Notes: generated by a model from the letters alone, not told the origin. A stretch of 64,000 bases of DNA from Pseudomonadota bacterium (GCA_018242185.1 JAFECK010000002.1:24279-88278); one strand, 5' to 3'. Numbered from the stretch's first letter, positions 43,880 through 53,372 are shown. Numbers and translations: made by a program.

Positions 43880-46369
43880 ATGAACTTTCCGGAACGCTAT
43901 GACAGCAAAGCAATAGAGAAAAAATGGCAAGACTGGTGGCTGAATAACGCCGTGTACAACTGGAATCCAGACGAACCACGCGAGCGCAATTTCTCCATTG
44001 ACACACCGCCACCAACGGTATCGGGAATGCTACACATGGGGCATATCTTTAGCTATACCCAAACTGACTTTATTGCCCGTTTTCAGAGGATGATTGGCCG
44101 TAATGTTTTTTATCCAATAGGATTTGACGATAATGGCCTGCCTACAGAGCGTTTGGTTGAAAAGATCAAGGACGTGCGCGCGGCGCAAATGCCACGCCAA
44201 GCGTTTATCGACCTTTGCCAAGATGTAGTGCAAGAGGCAGAGGAAGAGTTCCGGATCCTATTTCGCTCTATCGCACTAAGCGTGGATTGGAACCAGGAAT
44301 ATCAAACTATTAGCGCTGAATCCCGCAAGATATCGCAGCTGTCTTTTATCGACCTATATAACAAGGGCCTGGTAAATAAGCAGTATGCACCAACTTTCTG
44401 GGACCCAGCAGACCGCACTGCTATTGCACAGGCGGAAATAGAGGATAAAGAAAAACAAGGAGTGATGTATGAGGTCGCTTTTACAACTAATAGCGGCGCT
44501 CGCGCGGTGATCGCTACCACCAGACCTGAGATGCTATCTGCTTGCGTTGCAGTTCTATATCACCCTGATGATGCTAGATACCAACACCTGAAGCACCAAC
44601 ACGCTATAACTCCTATATTTGGTGAGAGAGTACCATTTATCGAAGATTATGATGTGGCGATGGACAAAGGCACTGGCCTTGTGATGTGCTGTACTTTTGG
44701 CGATATCCAAGATGTTGAGTGGTGGCGCCGGCATGGCCTGCCCCTCAAGAGTTGCCTGCATACCGATGGCTTTATGCACAACTCCGGCGTATACAACGGC
44801 CTAAAGACAAAAGAGGCACGTCAAAAGATAGTTGACGATCTCAGCGCCAATGGGGCAATACTATCTCAAACCTCTGTGACCCAGATGGTGAAATGTGCAG
44901 AGCGTTCTGGCGCACCATTAGAGCTGATTGCCACCTCACAGTGGTTTATCAGCGTTATGGACTATAAGGAACAGCTGCTCGCCAAAGCAGCACAATGCAA
45001 ATGGCATCCTCAATATATGCAGGTGCGCCTAGAAAACTGGATCAAAGGACTGAAACAGGATTGGTGTATTTCAAGACAGCGCTATTTCGGCGTGCCGTTT
45101 CCTGCATGGTATTCCAAACGACCTGGGGAAGAAGGTAAGATTTTAATAGCTGCTCCAAGCCAGTTACCAGTTGACCCGCTCACGGACTTACCAGCAGGAT
45201 ATAGCCGCGATGAGGTTGAACCTGATATGGATGTAATGGACACCTGGGCGACCAGCTCCGTAACCCCACAGCTTAATAGTAAAGCGCTTAATAACATTCT
45301 TGGAATAAATTTTTCCAGGCATAGCAAATTATACCCTTTCGACTTAAGACCACAGGCGCATGAAATTATTCGGACATGGGCTTTTTCGACTATCGTAAAA
45401 GCAATGCACCATGATAACAGCATCCCGTGGCAACACTTAGCTATCAGTGGTTGGTGTTTAGCAGCAGATAAAACTAAAATGAGCAAATCCAAGGGCAACA
45501 TTGTCACTCCTACCGAACTGATCATCGAAAAAGGCGCAGATGCAATTCGCTACTGGGCAGCCAATTCGAAGCTGGGCGTAGATATTGCGTATTCTGATGA
45601 ACTTTTCAAAATCGGCAATAAGATCATCAACAAGCTGTGGAACGTAGCAAAATTCATCTCTTTACATACAGATAAGCTTACTAAGCGCTATTCTAGCCCA
45701 GCCGACGCTATTAATGCTACTGCTATTACTCATAAACTCGATCTTTGGCTGATTTCCAGGCTACATGAGGTGGTGAGCGCTACCACAGAGAGCTTTACTC
45801 ACTTTGATTATTCAGAAGGTCGTATGGTAGTTGAAGACTTCTTCTGGAATGATCTCTGTGATAATTATCTAGAAATGATCAAGATCCGGATTTATGACGC
45901 TGATGGCAGAGATCCTCAAGGGCAACAGAGCGCTATTATTACAATATATCACGCACTTGATGCCGTGTTGCGCTTACTTGCCCCTATTTTACCACATATC
46001 ACTGAAGAGATTTGGCATCTTATGGGAATGGCACACGGTAGCTCTACTGCCGTATCCTCAATACATGGCCGCGGCAACTGGCCTGAGGCCAGCGCATATC
46101 CGTACCAGGACGGTCTGCTGGCACAAGGGGAAGCGGCAATCCAGCTTCTTAGCCTGATACGCAAGTTTAAGTCGCAACATAATTTATCTTTGAAGGCTGA
46201 GCTTGCAAAAGTGGAATACTATTCTCCAACTTCCTTAGATAGCGCTATTATAGCTGATCTGCAAGCAGCTGCAAATAGCAATGATTTTATACCTGGCGCC
46301 GCTATGCTGATTGGAGATGGCGTGCTAGCGTCAGAAGATGGTAAATATACGGTCCAGGTGAGTTTATAG
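43880..46369 (+). CDS. valS: Valyl-tRNA synthetase
   Basis: An 829-residue class I aminoacyl-tRNA synthetase charging tRNA-Val. The HIGH motif appears as HMGH (SGMLHMGHIFSYTQTD), KMSKS as TKMSKSKGN, and a CP1 editing domain lies between them. It is shorter than the about 950-residue bacterial form and lacks its C-terminal coiled coil; the short form is the one known from Rickettsia and related to the archaeal/eukaryotic type. This supports the Rickettsiales-like placement. It starts directly on the stop of the cyclophilin gene. Confidence 0.95.
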   Translation: MNFPERYDSKAIEKKWQDWWLNNAVYNWNPDEPRERNFSIDTPPPTVSGMLHMGHIFSYTQTDFIARFQRMIGRNVFYPIGFDDNGLPTERLVEKIKDVRAAQMPRQAFIDLCQDVVQEAEEEFRILFRSIALSVDWNQEYQTISAESRKISQLSFIDLYNKGLVNKQYAPTFWDPADRTAIAQAEIEDKEKQGVMYEVAFTTNSGARAVIATTRPEMLSACVAVLYHPDDARYQHLKHQHAITPIFGERVPFIEDYDVAMDKGTGLVMCCTFGDIQDVEWWRRHGLPLKSCLHTDGFMHNSGVYNGLKTKEARQKIVDDLSANGAILSQTSVTQMVKCAERSGAPLELIATSQWFISVMDYKEQLLAKAAQCKWHPQYMQVRLENWIKGLKQDWCISRQRYFGVPFPAWYSKRPGEEGKILIAAPSQLPVDPLTDLPAGYSRDEVEPDMDVMDTWATSSVTPQLNSKALNNILGINFSRHSKLYPFDLRPQAHEIIRTWAFSTIVKAMHHDNSIPWQHLAISGWCLAADKTKMSKSKGNIVTPTELIIEKGADAIRYWAANSKLGVDIAYSDELFKIGNKIINKLWNVAKFISLHTDKLTKRYSSPADAINATAITHKLDLWLISRLHEVVSATTESFTHFDYSEGRMVVEDFFWNDLCDNYLEMIKIRIYDADGRDPQGQQSAIITIYHALDAVLRLLAPILPHITEEIWHLMGMAHGSSTAVSSIHGRGNWPEASAYPYQDGLLAQGEAAIQLLSLIRKFKSQHNLSLKAELAKVEYYSPTSLDSAIIADLQAAANSNDFIPGAAMLIGDGVLASEDGKYTVQVSL

Positions 46370-46378
46370 GATCAGTGA

Positions 46379-46885
46379 TTATTTACATTGGCTGCTTGCG
46401 CCGTACGCCAATATGCATACTGCAGCAATGGCGCCTAATATTTTAGAAGTTATATCCACATTTTCCATTGTGGCCTGTAAAGTCTGTTCTAAGAACAATT
46501 TCTCATATTGCGCTGCAGCAATAGCTGCAGTTACAAAAGGAAGAGCTATAGCAACACATGTCAGACCAATTGCGATCGCTGTAACGTTGTTGGCACAGGC
46601 ACCATATATAGAGAAGCCAATACCTATTAAGCCCAACGCTCCTGCAGTGGTCGCCAGCCCAATTGTGGTCCCTTGAAGCGAGGCAGCACTGCTTGGTGTC
46701 ACCCCATTCAACACATCTTGCCAGGATTGCCCGAATCCCAACTGCCTCCATTGCCATGATTTTTCAGCGCCTAGGTCTGATTGTAATATTGCAAACAGGG
46801 TGGCATCATATCCTATTATTGGCATAAGCGGCAAGACGGTCGCACCAATAAGCACCATACCCGTTATCGCGCAACAATTTGTCAT
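46379..46885 (-). CDS. Small four-helix membrane protein
   Basis: A 168-residue protein with four likely membrane helices (near 5-25, 75-95, 100-122 and 145-162) and no recognised family. It is rich in Ala, Ile and Gly. The ATG at 46885 is chosen because GGAGG lies 5 bases before it (46891-46895); the longer frame at 46897 would start inside that sequence. It converges on valS with a 9-bp gap and no terminator hairpin was seen. Role unknown. Confidence 0.65.
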   Translation of the reverse strand: MTNCCAITGMVLIGATVLPLMPIIGYDATLFAILQSDLGAEKSWQWRQLGFGQSWQDVLNGVTPSSAASLQGTTIGLATTAGALGLIGIGFSIYGACANNVTAIAIGLTCVAIALPFVTAAIAAAQYEKLFLEQTLQATMENVDITSKILGAIAAVCILAYGASSQCK

Positions 46886-47000
46886 ACACACCTCCATAAT
46901 TCACCAGTTTATGGGGGCATTGTATCACATACACCAATAATGACAACATGGGCTCTGCAGCGCTAGCGGGCCTTAACTCAACGCGGCGTTTTATTCCATC

Positions 47001-48314
47001 CTATTTCCGCTTACCTATAGGCACGTATTGCCTGACGGTATGACCGTTGTACAGCTGGCGTGGACGGCCGATGCGCTGTTGTGGATCTTCAATCATCTCT
47101 TTCCACTGTGCCACCCATCCGGCAGTCCTAGCAATTGCGAACATAACCGTGAACATAGGAGTTGGAATACCTAGCGCTCTGTATATTATACCGGAATAGA
47201 AGTCCACGTTTGGATAAAGCTTGCGCTCTATGAAATACGGATCACTCAGCGCGATTTGCTCTAGCTCCATAGCAATGTCCAACAGCGTGTCGTTTTTTAT
47301 ATTCATCTCTTTAAGAACACTGCTACAAGCCTCTTTCAACACAGAAGCACGCGGATCGTAATTTTTATACACCCTATGGCCAAAACCCATCAAACGGAAT
47401 GGGTCATTTTTATCCTTTGCCTTGTTGATGAACGTTGGTATGCGATCAGGTGTGCCAATCTCCTCTAGCATTTTCAAAACTGCTTCATTTGCACCACCAT
47501 GCGCTGGCCCCCATAGAGAAGCTATACCAGCAGCGATTACTGCAAATGGATTTGCACCAGACGAACCAGCTAGCCTAACAGTAGAGGTAGAAGCGTTTTG
47601 CTCATGATCTGCATGTAGAATCAAAAGCTTCTCCATCGCACTCGCGCATACTGGATTAACCTTATAACTTTCAGAAGGCACAGCAAACATCATCTTAAGT
47701 AGGTTTGCACCATAGTCTAAGCTGTTATCTGGGTAGACAAACGGCTGGCCTATGGAATATTTATGCGCCATAGAAGCTAGCGTTGCCACTTTAGCGATAA
47801 GCTTGACCGCTGCTACACTGCGCTGCTCTTCATCGCGGATGTCCAAATGCTGGTGGTAAAAAGCGGATAATGAACCAACTGCTCCCACCATAGCCGCCAT
47901 GGGATGTGCACTACGAGGAAAGCCGCGAAATAGGAAATGCATCTGCTCATGAATCATAGTATGCTTACGAATCTCATACATGAACCTGTCGTATTCTGCT
48001 TGAGTAGGGAGCTCACCGTGTAGTAGTAAATAGCACACCTCTAGAAATGAGCTTTTTGATGCTAACTCTGCAATTGGGTAACCGCGATACTGCAATATAC
48101 CCTGCTCTCCATCTATATAAGTAATCGAAGAATGGCATGAAGCAGTAGACATAAAGCCAGGGTCATAAGTAAACATGCCAGTTTCTGCGTACAACTGCGT
48201 TACGTCAATAACTGACGGCCCTTGATTAGCATGAATTACTGGTAATTCCACCGTTTTATTTGGTAAAACTAGCTTTACAGATTGAATGCTTTGATTATTA
48301 TCAGTTTTATCCAT
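47001..48314 (-). CDS. gltA: Citrate synthase
   Basis: A 437-residue type II citrate synthase that condenses oxaloacetate and acetyl-CoA at the start of the TCA cycle. Catalytic blocks are [15 protein letters not shown] (His), [15 protein letters not shown] (His) and the C-terminal Asp in NVDFYSGI. Length matches the Rickettsia enzyme. GGAG lies before the ATG. An 8-bp dyad is found about 45-65 bp upstream. It is monocistronic, followed by a short gap and the converging end of no plus gene. Confidence 0.97.
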   Translation of the reverse strand: MDKTDNNQSIQSVKLVLPNKTVELPVIHANQGPSVIDVTQLYAETGMFTYDPGFMSTASCHSSITYIDGEQGILQYRGYPIAELASKSSFLEVCYLLLHGELPTQAEYDRFMYEIRKHTMIHEQMHFLFRGFPRSAHPMAAMVGAVGSLSAFYHQHLDIRDEEQRSVAAVKLIAKVATLASMAHKYSIGQPFVYPDNSLDYGANLLKMMFAVPSESYKVNPVCASAMEKLLILHADHEQNASTSTVRLAGSSGANPFAVIAAGIASLWGPAHGGANEAVLKMLEEIGTPDRIPTFINKAKDKNDPFRLMGFGHRVYKNYDPRASVLKEACSSVLKEMNIKNDTLLDIAMELEQIALSDPYFIERKLYPNVDFYSGIIYRALGIPTPMFTVMFAIARTAGWVAQWKEMIEDPQQRIGRPRQLYNGHTVRQYVPIGKRK

Positions 48315-48357
48315 AAAATCTCCGTAAAATATTACTCTATAGTTTTAAGTTTACATT

Positions 48358-48379
48358 GCATTGCAACATAATGCAATGC
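48358..48379 (-). promoter_or_regulatory. Inverted repeat upstream of gltA
   Basis: GCATTGCA (48358-48365) and TGCAATGC (48372-48379) are exact reverse complements with a 6-base centre, 44-65 bp before the gltA ATG. The position suits an operator over the promoter. Confidence 0.4.
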
Positions 48380-48475
48380 TTATTCACAAAATATTAGCGT
48401 TTTTTAACGCAATATTTAATGGCGCAGACTTATAGGTACCTTGAAGTGATATAGAAGAAAATAGGTCTGTTTTAA

Positions 48476-48550
48476 CTTTTCTTATCAACCTTGACTAAGA
48501 AAAGATAGCATGCTAAGTTTTCTTAAAGAGCATGCTGAAGAAAAGATAGC
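48476..48550. repeat. Cluster of short direct and inverted repeats upstream of the fic remnant
   Basis: CTTTTCTTA (48476-48484) is inverted as TAAGAAAAG (48496-48504). The 13-mer AAGAAAAGATAGC occurs at 48497-48509 and again at 48538-48550, and GCATGCT occurs twice between them. The unit looks like an operator array or the scar of a rearrangement. Confidence 0.65.
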
Positions 48551-48552
48551 CT

Positions 48553-48856
48553 ATGAATCGCAGAATTGGAACATATATAACCAGATAATTTAAAGCTGGC
48601 CACTTTGGAACGTGCACGATTTGCGTGTGAAGAGTTATTAAAGCATATAAAGCAATCACCAGTGGTTATGACAATCCCATTGGCAAATCAATTAGGTATG
48701 TCGCCGCCAACAGTAAGAAAAGCGTTAGAGTCAATGGTTACACTGGGCATCTTAGAGGAAATAAGCGGTAAAAACCGTGATAAGGTATATATGTATCGTA
48801 AATATTTAGATATTCTTGAAGAAGGCACTGAACCTCTACCTTTCGATAATGAATGA
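48553..48856 (+). pseudogene. Decayed fic gene: N-terminal start and C-terminal winged helix only
   Basis: Fic proteins transfer AMP to targets. The reading frame 48605-48856, from a TTG or from CCA at 48581, encodes the Fic C-terminal winged helix: ANQLGMSPPTVRKALESM, then LGILEEISGKNRDKVYMYRKYLDILEEGTEPL, the family's closing block. Just upstream in another frame, an 11-codon ORF (48553-48588) reads MNRRIGTYIT, matching the Fic N-terminal opening. The Fic motif HPFxxGNGR and about 250 residues are missing, so the gene appears to have lost its middle by deletion. It could instead be a translated 83-residue DNA-binding fragment. The TTG start is weak, and I judge it a remnant. Confidence 0.6.
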
Positions 48857-48946
48857 TAACTGCTTATGTTGCTCTCTGATAAATCCTATTGACTTCCTAA
48901 GCGTGACCCTACATCCTAAAAGTTATTATTAATTTAATAAATTAAG

Positions 48947-49855
48947 ATGATGCGCCACAAATCCTTCAGCTACAGTATATTATTTTTTGTCTTAATAATG
49001 TTATGCACAGCTTTCTATTTCAGAGACTGGGTGCGTAGCGCCATCGCAGCACAAACCATACAAAGTCTGCAGCCCACAATAACCGGTGGCAAAAGCGATA
49101 TTGGCAAAACAGAGGCCGTTAGTGCGCCACCAAAAGATTTAAACTACTGGAGTACACGCAATATAGATGCTCCTACTAATTACATATTTGGATATGGCTC
49201 ATTGGTGAACTCTCAATCACGTATGGCCTCTCTAGGCAATAATACTTTCGCCATCCCTGCCCGCATTTCTTCGGACTTTGGCTACGTCCGCAAATGGAAT
49301 TTTCACAGCATTACCAAAATGACCGCTTTAGGCCTAGAGCGCGTCAATGATGGTAAACAAACAATCAATGGAGTTATCTACCCCGTCAGCACTGATGATA
49401 TGACAATCTGGGATAACCGTGAGGTTGGCTATAAACGCATAGAAGTGCCATGGCGCTTTGTGCAGTCTGTAGGCTGGCAGGGCCTACCCAGCATGGGCAA
49501 ATTATGGGCGTATGTGCCAGAAGATGGTGACCGCAGAGGCCCAGCTAATTACGATTATCCTATAGTGCAATCTTACGTAGATGTTTGTACTATAGGCTTT
49601 TTGGAATACGGCGAAGAGTTTACTAAAGAATTCTTAGAAACTACTGGCGGTTGGTCAGAGTGGTGGCTAAATGACAGGCTTATTGAGCGCCGCCCATGGG
49701 TTTACTTGCGTGAACATGGTATGGTAGACAAATTATTAGCCAATTACCCAAGCAGAGGCAATGCATTTAATAAGCGGCAACACGTGGCTTTTGAAGCGGA
49801 TTGCATCCCTGAGAGCAAGTTGTGCAGCAAAACAGTGGCACTTAATCCACAATAA
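48947..49855 (+). CDS. Membrane-anchored gamma-glutamylcyclotransferase-like protein
   Basis: A 302-residue protein. A single N-terminal membrane helix (SILFFVLIMLCTAFYF) anchors a domain of the gamma-glutamylcyclotransferase superfamily: YIFGYGSLVNSQSR (the YGSL substrate loop) then INGVIYPVSTDDM and WDNREVGYKRIEV, containing the expected Glu. Superfamily members act on gamma-glutamyl amides or glutathione-related substrates. With the anchor the domain would probably face the periplasm. The start may be 48947 or the next ATG. It overlaps the converging fixH gene by 14 bp. Confidence 0.78.
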   Translation: MMRHKSFSYSILFFVLIMLCTAFYFRDWVRSAIAAQTIQSLQPTITGGKSDIGKTEAVSAPPKDLNYWSTRNIDAPTNYIFGYGSLVNSQSRMASLGNNTFAIPARISSDFGYVRKWNFHSITKMTALGLERVNDGKQTINGVIYPVSTDDMTIWDNREVGYKRIEVPWRFVQSVGWQGLPSMGKLWAYVPEDGDRRGPANYDYPIVQSYVDVCTIGFLEYGEEFTKEFLETTGGWSEWWLNDRLIERRPWVYLREHGMVDKLLANYPSRGNAFNKRQHVAFEADCIPESKLCSKTVALNPQ

Positions 49856-50330
49856 TAAAAGCATGCTTGTAGTAATCTAGCTCGCCGTTTTGCATATTTA
49901 TGTATGCATGCAGTAGAACTTCCCAGCGCCCTGAGCCCAGCTCCACGTTCATGACCGAGCAACCAGAATTGTTACTATCAGTAAAACTCTGGTCATATCT
50001 ATCAGTAATAGGATGACGCAAAGTGATATCCACTAGGCGTGCCTCAACTTGCACTCCATGTTTATCATATAAACAAAATTCCAGCTTTTTCTCGGCATTA
50101 TCCCATTTGATAGTATCGCTTAAGCCACTGATCTCTTGCGCTTTAGCTGCTTCGATTATTTTATTATATTCCAAGCCCTTTTGGTATGCATTATCTGTCA
50201 CCAAACCGTTGTAATAATCACCAGAAACATAGATAAGCACAAAATCTGCTATCAAAACCAAAAGCATGAAAAAAGCAATGATAGTCACTGGAATAATTGG
50301 CAATCCCGCAAAATAGCGCGCCAACTTCAT
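49842..50330 (-). CDS. FixH-family protein
   Basis: A 162-residue membrane protein. One N-terminal helix (IPVTIIAFFMLLVLIADFVLI) is followed by the FixH signature YYNGLVTDNAYQKGLEYNK and a beta-rich domain. FixH takes part in assembly of cbb3-type cytochrome oxidase with FixG/FixI/FixS. None of those, nor ccoNOPQ, is in the window. It overlaps the upstream ABC ATPase by 4 bp, so it is translated with an amino-acid transporter, an odd context. Confidence 0.8.
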   Translation of the reverse strand: MKLARYFAGLPIIPVTIIAFFMLLVLIADFVLIYVSGDYYNGLVTDNAYQKGLEYNKIIEAAKAQEISGLSDTIKWDNAEKKLEFCLYDKHGVQVEARLVDITLRHPITDRYDQSFTDSNNSGCSVMNVELGSGRWEVLLHAYINMQNGELDYYKHAFIIVD

Positions 50331-51016
50331 AGCACCTTCTCCAGAAATTGCCGCACCCTAGGATTGCCCTGCGAGGAAAAGAAGGTATCAGCACTGCCAT
50401 CTGCAACAACTCTGCCGTCTTCCATAAATATAATCCTATCAGCTACTTCTTTGGCAAAGCCCATCTCATGCGTCACAATCAACATAGTGAGGCCAGTATG
50501 AGCAAAACTGCGGATCGTGCCCAGCACTTCCTTTACATTTTCTGGGTCCAAAGCTGAGGTTGGCTCATCAATCAATAACAGCTTAGGATTAGTGCATAAA
50601 GTCCTAGCGATTGCGCCACGCTGCCTTTGCCCACCAGATAGTCTTGCAGGCCTTATATGTGCACATTCTGCTAATCCTACTTTTTCCAGCATTTGCACAG
50701 CATCGGCAATAGCTTTATCCCGACTAATTCTTTGCACCTTAATAGGAGCATATATCAGGTTTTCAAACAATGTCATATGCGGAAAAAGGTTGAAGTGCTG
50801 AAACACCATACCCACATCTTTTGCCTGCAAATTACCTAAAGTAACACTGCCATCCTCATATCTCTCTAGGCCATTTATGCAGCGCAGTAAAGTAGATTTC
50901 CCACCTCCTGACGGCCCTATTATCGCGACAACCTGTCCTTGCGGCACCTCCAGATTTATCCCATCCAAAATCTTACGCTCCGCAATAACTTTGATGAGTC
51001 CTTTAATACTTAGCAT
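50327..51016 (-). CDS. Polar amino acid ABC transporter ATPase (GlnQ-like)
   Basis: A 229-residue ATPase of the polar amino acid family. Walker A GPSGGGKST, Q-loop FQHFNLFPHMT, signature LSGGQRQRGAI, Walker B LLLIDEPTSALDP, H-loop VTHEMGFAKEVADRI. The sequence is close to GlnQ/ArtP types. It overlaps the permease gene by 14 bp and fixH by 4 bp. Substrate cannot be told without the binding protein, which is not adjacent. Confidence 0.92.
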   Translation of the reverse strand: MLSIKGLIKVIAERKILDGINLEVPQGQVVAIIGPSGGGKSTLLRCINGLERYEDGSVTLGNLQAKDVGMVFQHFNLFPHMTLFENLIYAPIKVQRISRDKAIADAVQMLEKVGLAECAHIRPARLSGGQRQRGAIARTLCTNPKLLLIDEPTSALDPENVKEVLGTIRSFAHTGLTMLIVTHEMGFAKEVADRIIFMEDGRVVADGSADTFFSSQGNPRVRQFLEKVL

Positions 51017-51656
51017 TTAAAGACCTCTCAATACGCTTACCTATATGGCTTAAAATCACGATAAGCATATAATAACATACCGCTGCAACTAAAAGAGGGC
51101 CAAGATAATTATACTGCTCAGCCGCCACCATCTGCGCCCGCCGCATCAGGTCACCTTCACCAATAATCGCCACTATCGCCGATTCCTTCACTAGTGATAT
51201 TGCCTCATTCACCAGAGAGGGGAGAATATTACGCATCGCTTGTGGCAAGATAATATCGAGCATAGTGCGGTAATATGGGATATGCAGTGCATGCGCCGCT
51301 TCGAATTGACCCTTATCCACCGCCCCAATACCAGCGCGAATTATCTCAGCAATATAAGCAGCACTGTTGCAAGAGAACGCTATAATACCCGCCGCAAATG
51401 CGGAAATTTTATACCCAGTAATCCCAGGGAAAGCGAAATACATGATATAGAGTTGCAATAATAGCGGAGTACCGCGGATAATTGAGATATAGGCGTTGGC
51501 TGTAAGAGTCAGGATAGGATTGCCGGCCTGCTTCATCATGGCAAGTATAATCCCAATAATAAGCCCTAAGATTAGCGGCAAGACAGCGTATTGCAAGGTT
51601 ATAACAGTACCCTGTATGATAAAAAAAGCCCAGCCATAACTACTTGCGAATTCCAT
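51003..51656 (-). CDS. Polar amino acid ABC transporter permease (GlnP-like)
   Basis: A 217-residue permease of the HisM/GlnP family with about five membrane helices (TVITLQYAVLPLILGLIIGI onward) and the EAA loop AHALHIPYYRTMLDIILPQA. The ATG at 51656 fits the family start; a longer GTG frame to 51716 adds an implausible Cys/Tyr-rich leader. It is first in the permease-ATPase-fixH unit. The TAXI receptor at 9714 is a different class, and no matching substrate-binding protein is in the window. Confidence 0.9.
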   Translation of the reverse strand: MEFASSYGWAFFIIQGTVITLQYAVLPLILGLIIGIILAMMKQAGNPILTLTANAYISIIRGTPLLLQLYIMYFAFPGITGYKISAFAAGIIAFSCNSAAYIAEIIRAGIGAVDKGQFEAAHALHIPYYRTMLDIILPQAMRNILPSLVNEAISLVKESAIVAIIGEGDLMRRAQMVAAEQYNYLGPLLVAAVCYYMLIVILSHIGKRIERSLNAKY

Positions 51657-51720
51657 AAATAACGCTAACTTATATTGGCCGCAAGGGTAGCAATAACCAC
51701 TTTGCGACGCAAGCACTTAT

Positions 51721-51749
51721 TTGACAAATCTCATATGATCTCATATGAT
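51721..51749 (+). promoter_or_regulatory. Sigma-70-type promoter of the orphan island, built into a tandem repeat
   Basis: TTGACA (51721-51726) and TATGAT (51744-51749) are 17 bp apart. The -10 element is formed at a junction of 10-bp repeat units. It points toward the 452-residue orphan 201 bp away. Confidence 0.65.
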
Positions 51750-51767
51750 CTCATACGATCTCATATA
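51728..51767 (+). repeat. Four 10-bp tandem repeats
   Basis: ATCTCATATG is repeated at 51728 and 51738, then as ATCTCATACG (51748) and ATCTCATATA (51758). The period is close to one turn of the helix. Changes in copy number would move or duplicate the -10 and -10-like sequences. Confidence 0.9.
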
Positions 51768-51950
51768 TAATTCGTAAGATTATTATTAATTGACGGATTA
51801 TAGCTTGCATAGCATATTTATTACCTTCACTGTTCAATAGACATTATTAAAAGAGCAAAATTAACCCTTTATTAATCCTTCAACGTGTATGCTAAATATT
51901 GAAAAAATCTGTGATGCTGCTATTATCCCAACGATAAATTATTGGTTGTT

Positions 51951-53309
51951 ATGACAAAACCGAGTATCAACAATATTCAAGACATTATTGCCTTACCTAG
52001 GTCTGAGGCTTGTATGGCTGCGGTCCTAACCCACGCCACGCCTATGAGTAAGCGCCATGCAAAAAGGGAGTTTATAGCGCAAGCAGTCGCAGATAGTATA
52101 TCGCAAACTATACCCCCTAATACATTCGGGTTTATTGGTAGAGACATGATGCGTGATTTGTTATTGGGTAATCAGCTTGCTATGTTAGATTTAGCAGTGC
52201 TGATTTACAAACCAGAATTAGACAAACAACTTTCTCAAGATGACAAAGAAAAATTAAAGAATACGAGCCGCATAAGTGAAAACAGTAGAAATCTTGGCAA
52301 TAGATGGATTTCTTGGAAGGAATCTAATGGCATCACAAGGTATGCAGTTATGATTCGCTTTTTAACTGAAAAAATCATTAATAAACAGCAAGAAGCTCAG
52401 GTCGGGCAGGAAATCTCAGTGCAACAAGGCATCATAATGAAAAAAGTGCAGCAAAGCTATAATACAGCCGATGCCACAATAAAAAAAATTGGACCTCTAG
52501 TAGAAGGTGAGAGCATACCTCTGTATGCTCTCACATCTAAGGTAATTTCAGCCCTTACCTCGCCGTTTACAATCAAAGATTATTTTGCAATGAAAATCTT
52601 TGATGCTCATTCTGAATGCAATTCTTTCAAAGAGAATGATAGTGTCAAAACAGCTAATACGCCGTTTGTCGAGCAACTATCTAACGATTTGATGTCTGAA
52701 CTCTTTTACGCAATGATAACAATAGACCTCGAAAGACAGATTAGCAGTGATACGATCACTCCAGATGAAAAAACGCGCTGCCAAGCGGTTTTAGGGCTGC
52801 TGCATAGCATACATGCTCTAAAAGAAGTACTTAATATAGTCATGGAAGTGGAAGGAGCAGCAACCGAGAGACTTATGAAACCAAAAGTTGAAAAAGTTGT
52901 AAAAACCGCCGCAGTCGCAGCAGCGGGAGCATTGGTAGCTGGTGGCGTGTTTGTTGCAACTATGGAAATTGGCGCTGCAGCTGGGGTTACCGGCGTGGAA
53001 GTTGGTGCGTTTACTAAAGCCATGATCGGAGCGGGTGATGCTGCGCATGTAATGCAAACGGCAGCAAATGCTGCTCCGATCTTGATGTTTTGCGCTGTGT
53101 TATTGGGTATAACTATAGGTATAGGCGGGGTTTCAGTTATTGGAGGACATAAGATATATAACAGACCTGACCCTGCTATCGCAGCTCAAAATCTGCTTGA
53201 TCAGATGGCTAGCGGCAATGTTGACGTACTCCAGGAAATTAAAAACAGCTTGAGTAACTTCGCCTCACAATCTAAAGACCCAGATATTAGCATACCAAAC
53301 CAATTCTAG
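51951..53309 (+). CDS. Orphan protein with C-terminal membrane hairpin (452 aa)
   Basis: A 452-residue protein with no recognised family. Residues 1-320 are helical and soluble with no signal peptide (RHAKREFIAQAVADSISQTI). A basic segment (KPKVEKVVKTA) leads to an Ala/Gly-rich helix near 323-350 (AAAGALVAGGVFVATMEIGA), a polar loop, and a second helix near 370-395 (PILMFCAVLLGITIGIGGV), then a soluble tail. The hairpin is like that in the 782- and 538-residue proteins. The ATG at 51951 is chosen over a TTG at 51942. It is the first gene after the repeat-bearing promoter. Confidence 0.75.
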   Translation: MTKPSINNIQDIIALPRSEACMAAVLTHATPMSKRHAKREFIAQAVADSISQTIPPNTFGFIGRDMMRDLLLGNQLAMLDLAVLIYKPELDKQLSQDDKEKLKNTSRISENSRNLGNRWISWKESNGITRYAVMIRFLTEKIINKQQEAQVGQEISVQQGIIMKKVQQSYNTADATIKKIGPLVEGESIPLYALTSKVISALTSPFTIKDYFAMKIFDAHSECNSFKENDSVKTANTPFVEQLSNDLMSELFYAMITIDLERQISSDTITPDEKTRCQAVLGLLHSIHALKEVLNIVMEVEGAATERLMKPKVEKVVKTAAVAAAGALVAGGVFVATMEIGAAAGVTGVEVGAFTKAMIGAGDAAHVMQTAANAAPILMFCAVLLGITIGIGGVSVIGGHKIYNRPDPAIAAQNLLDQMASGNVDVLQEIKNSLSNFASQSKDPDISIPNQF

Positions 53310-53372
53310 TTGTGGATTGGCAGCTTTTATGGCACAATGAAAGTGTTGATGAATATTTTGCGGTAAATAACA

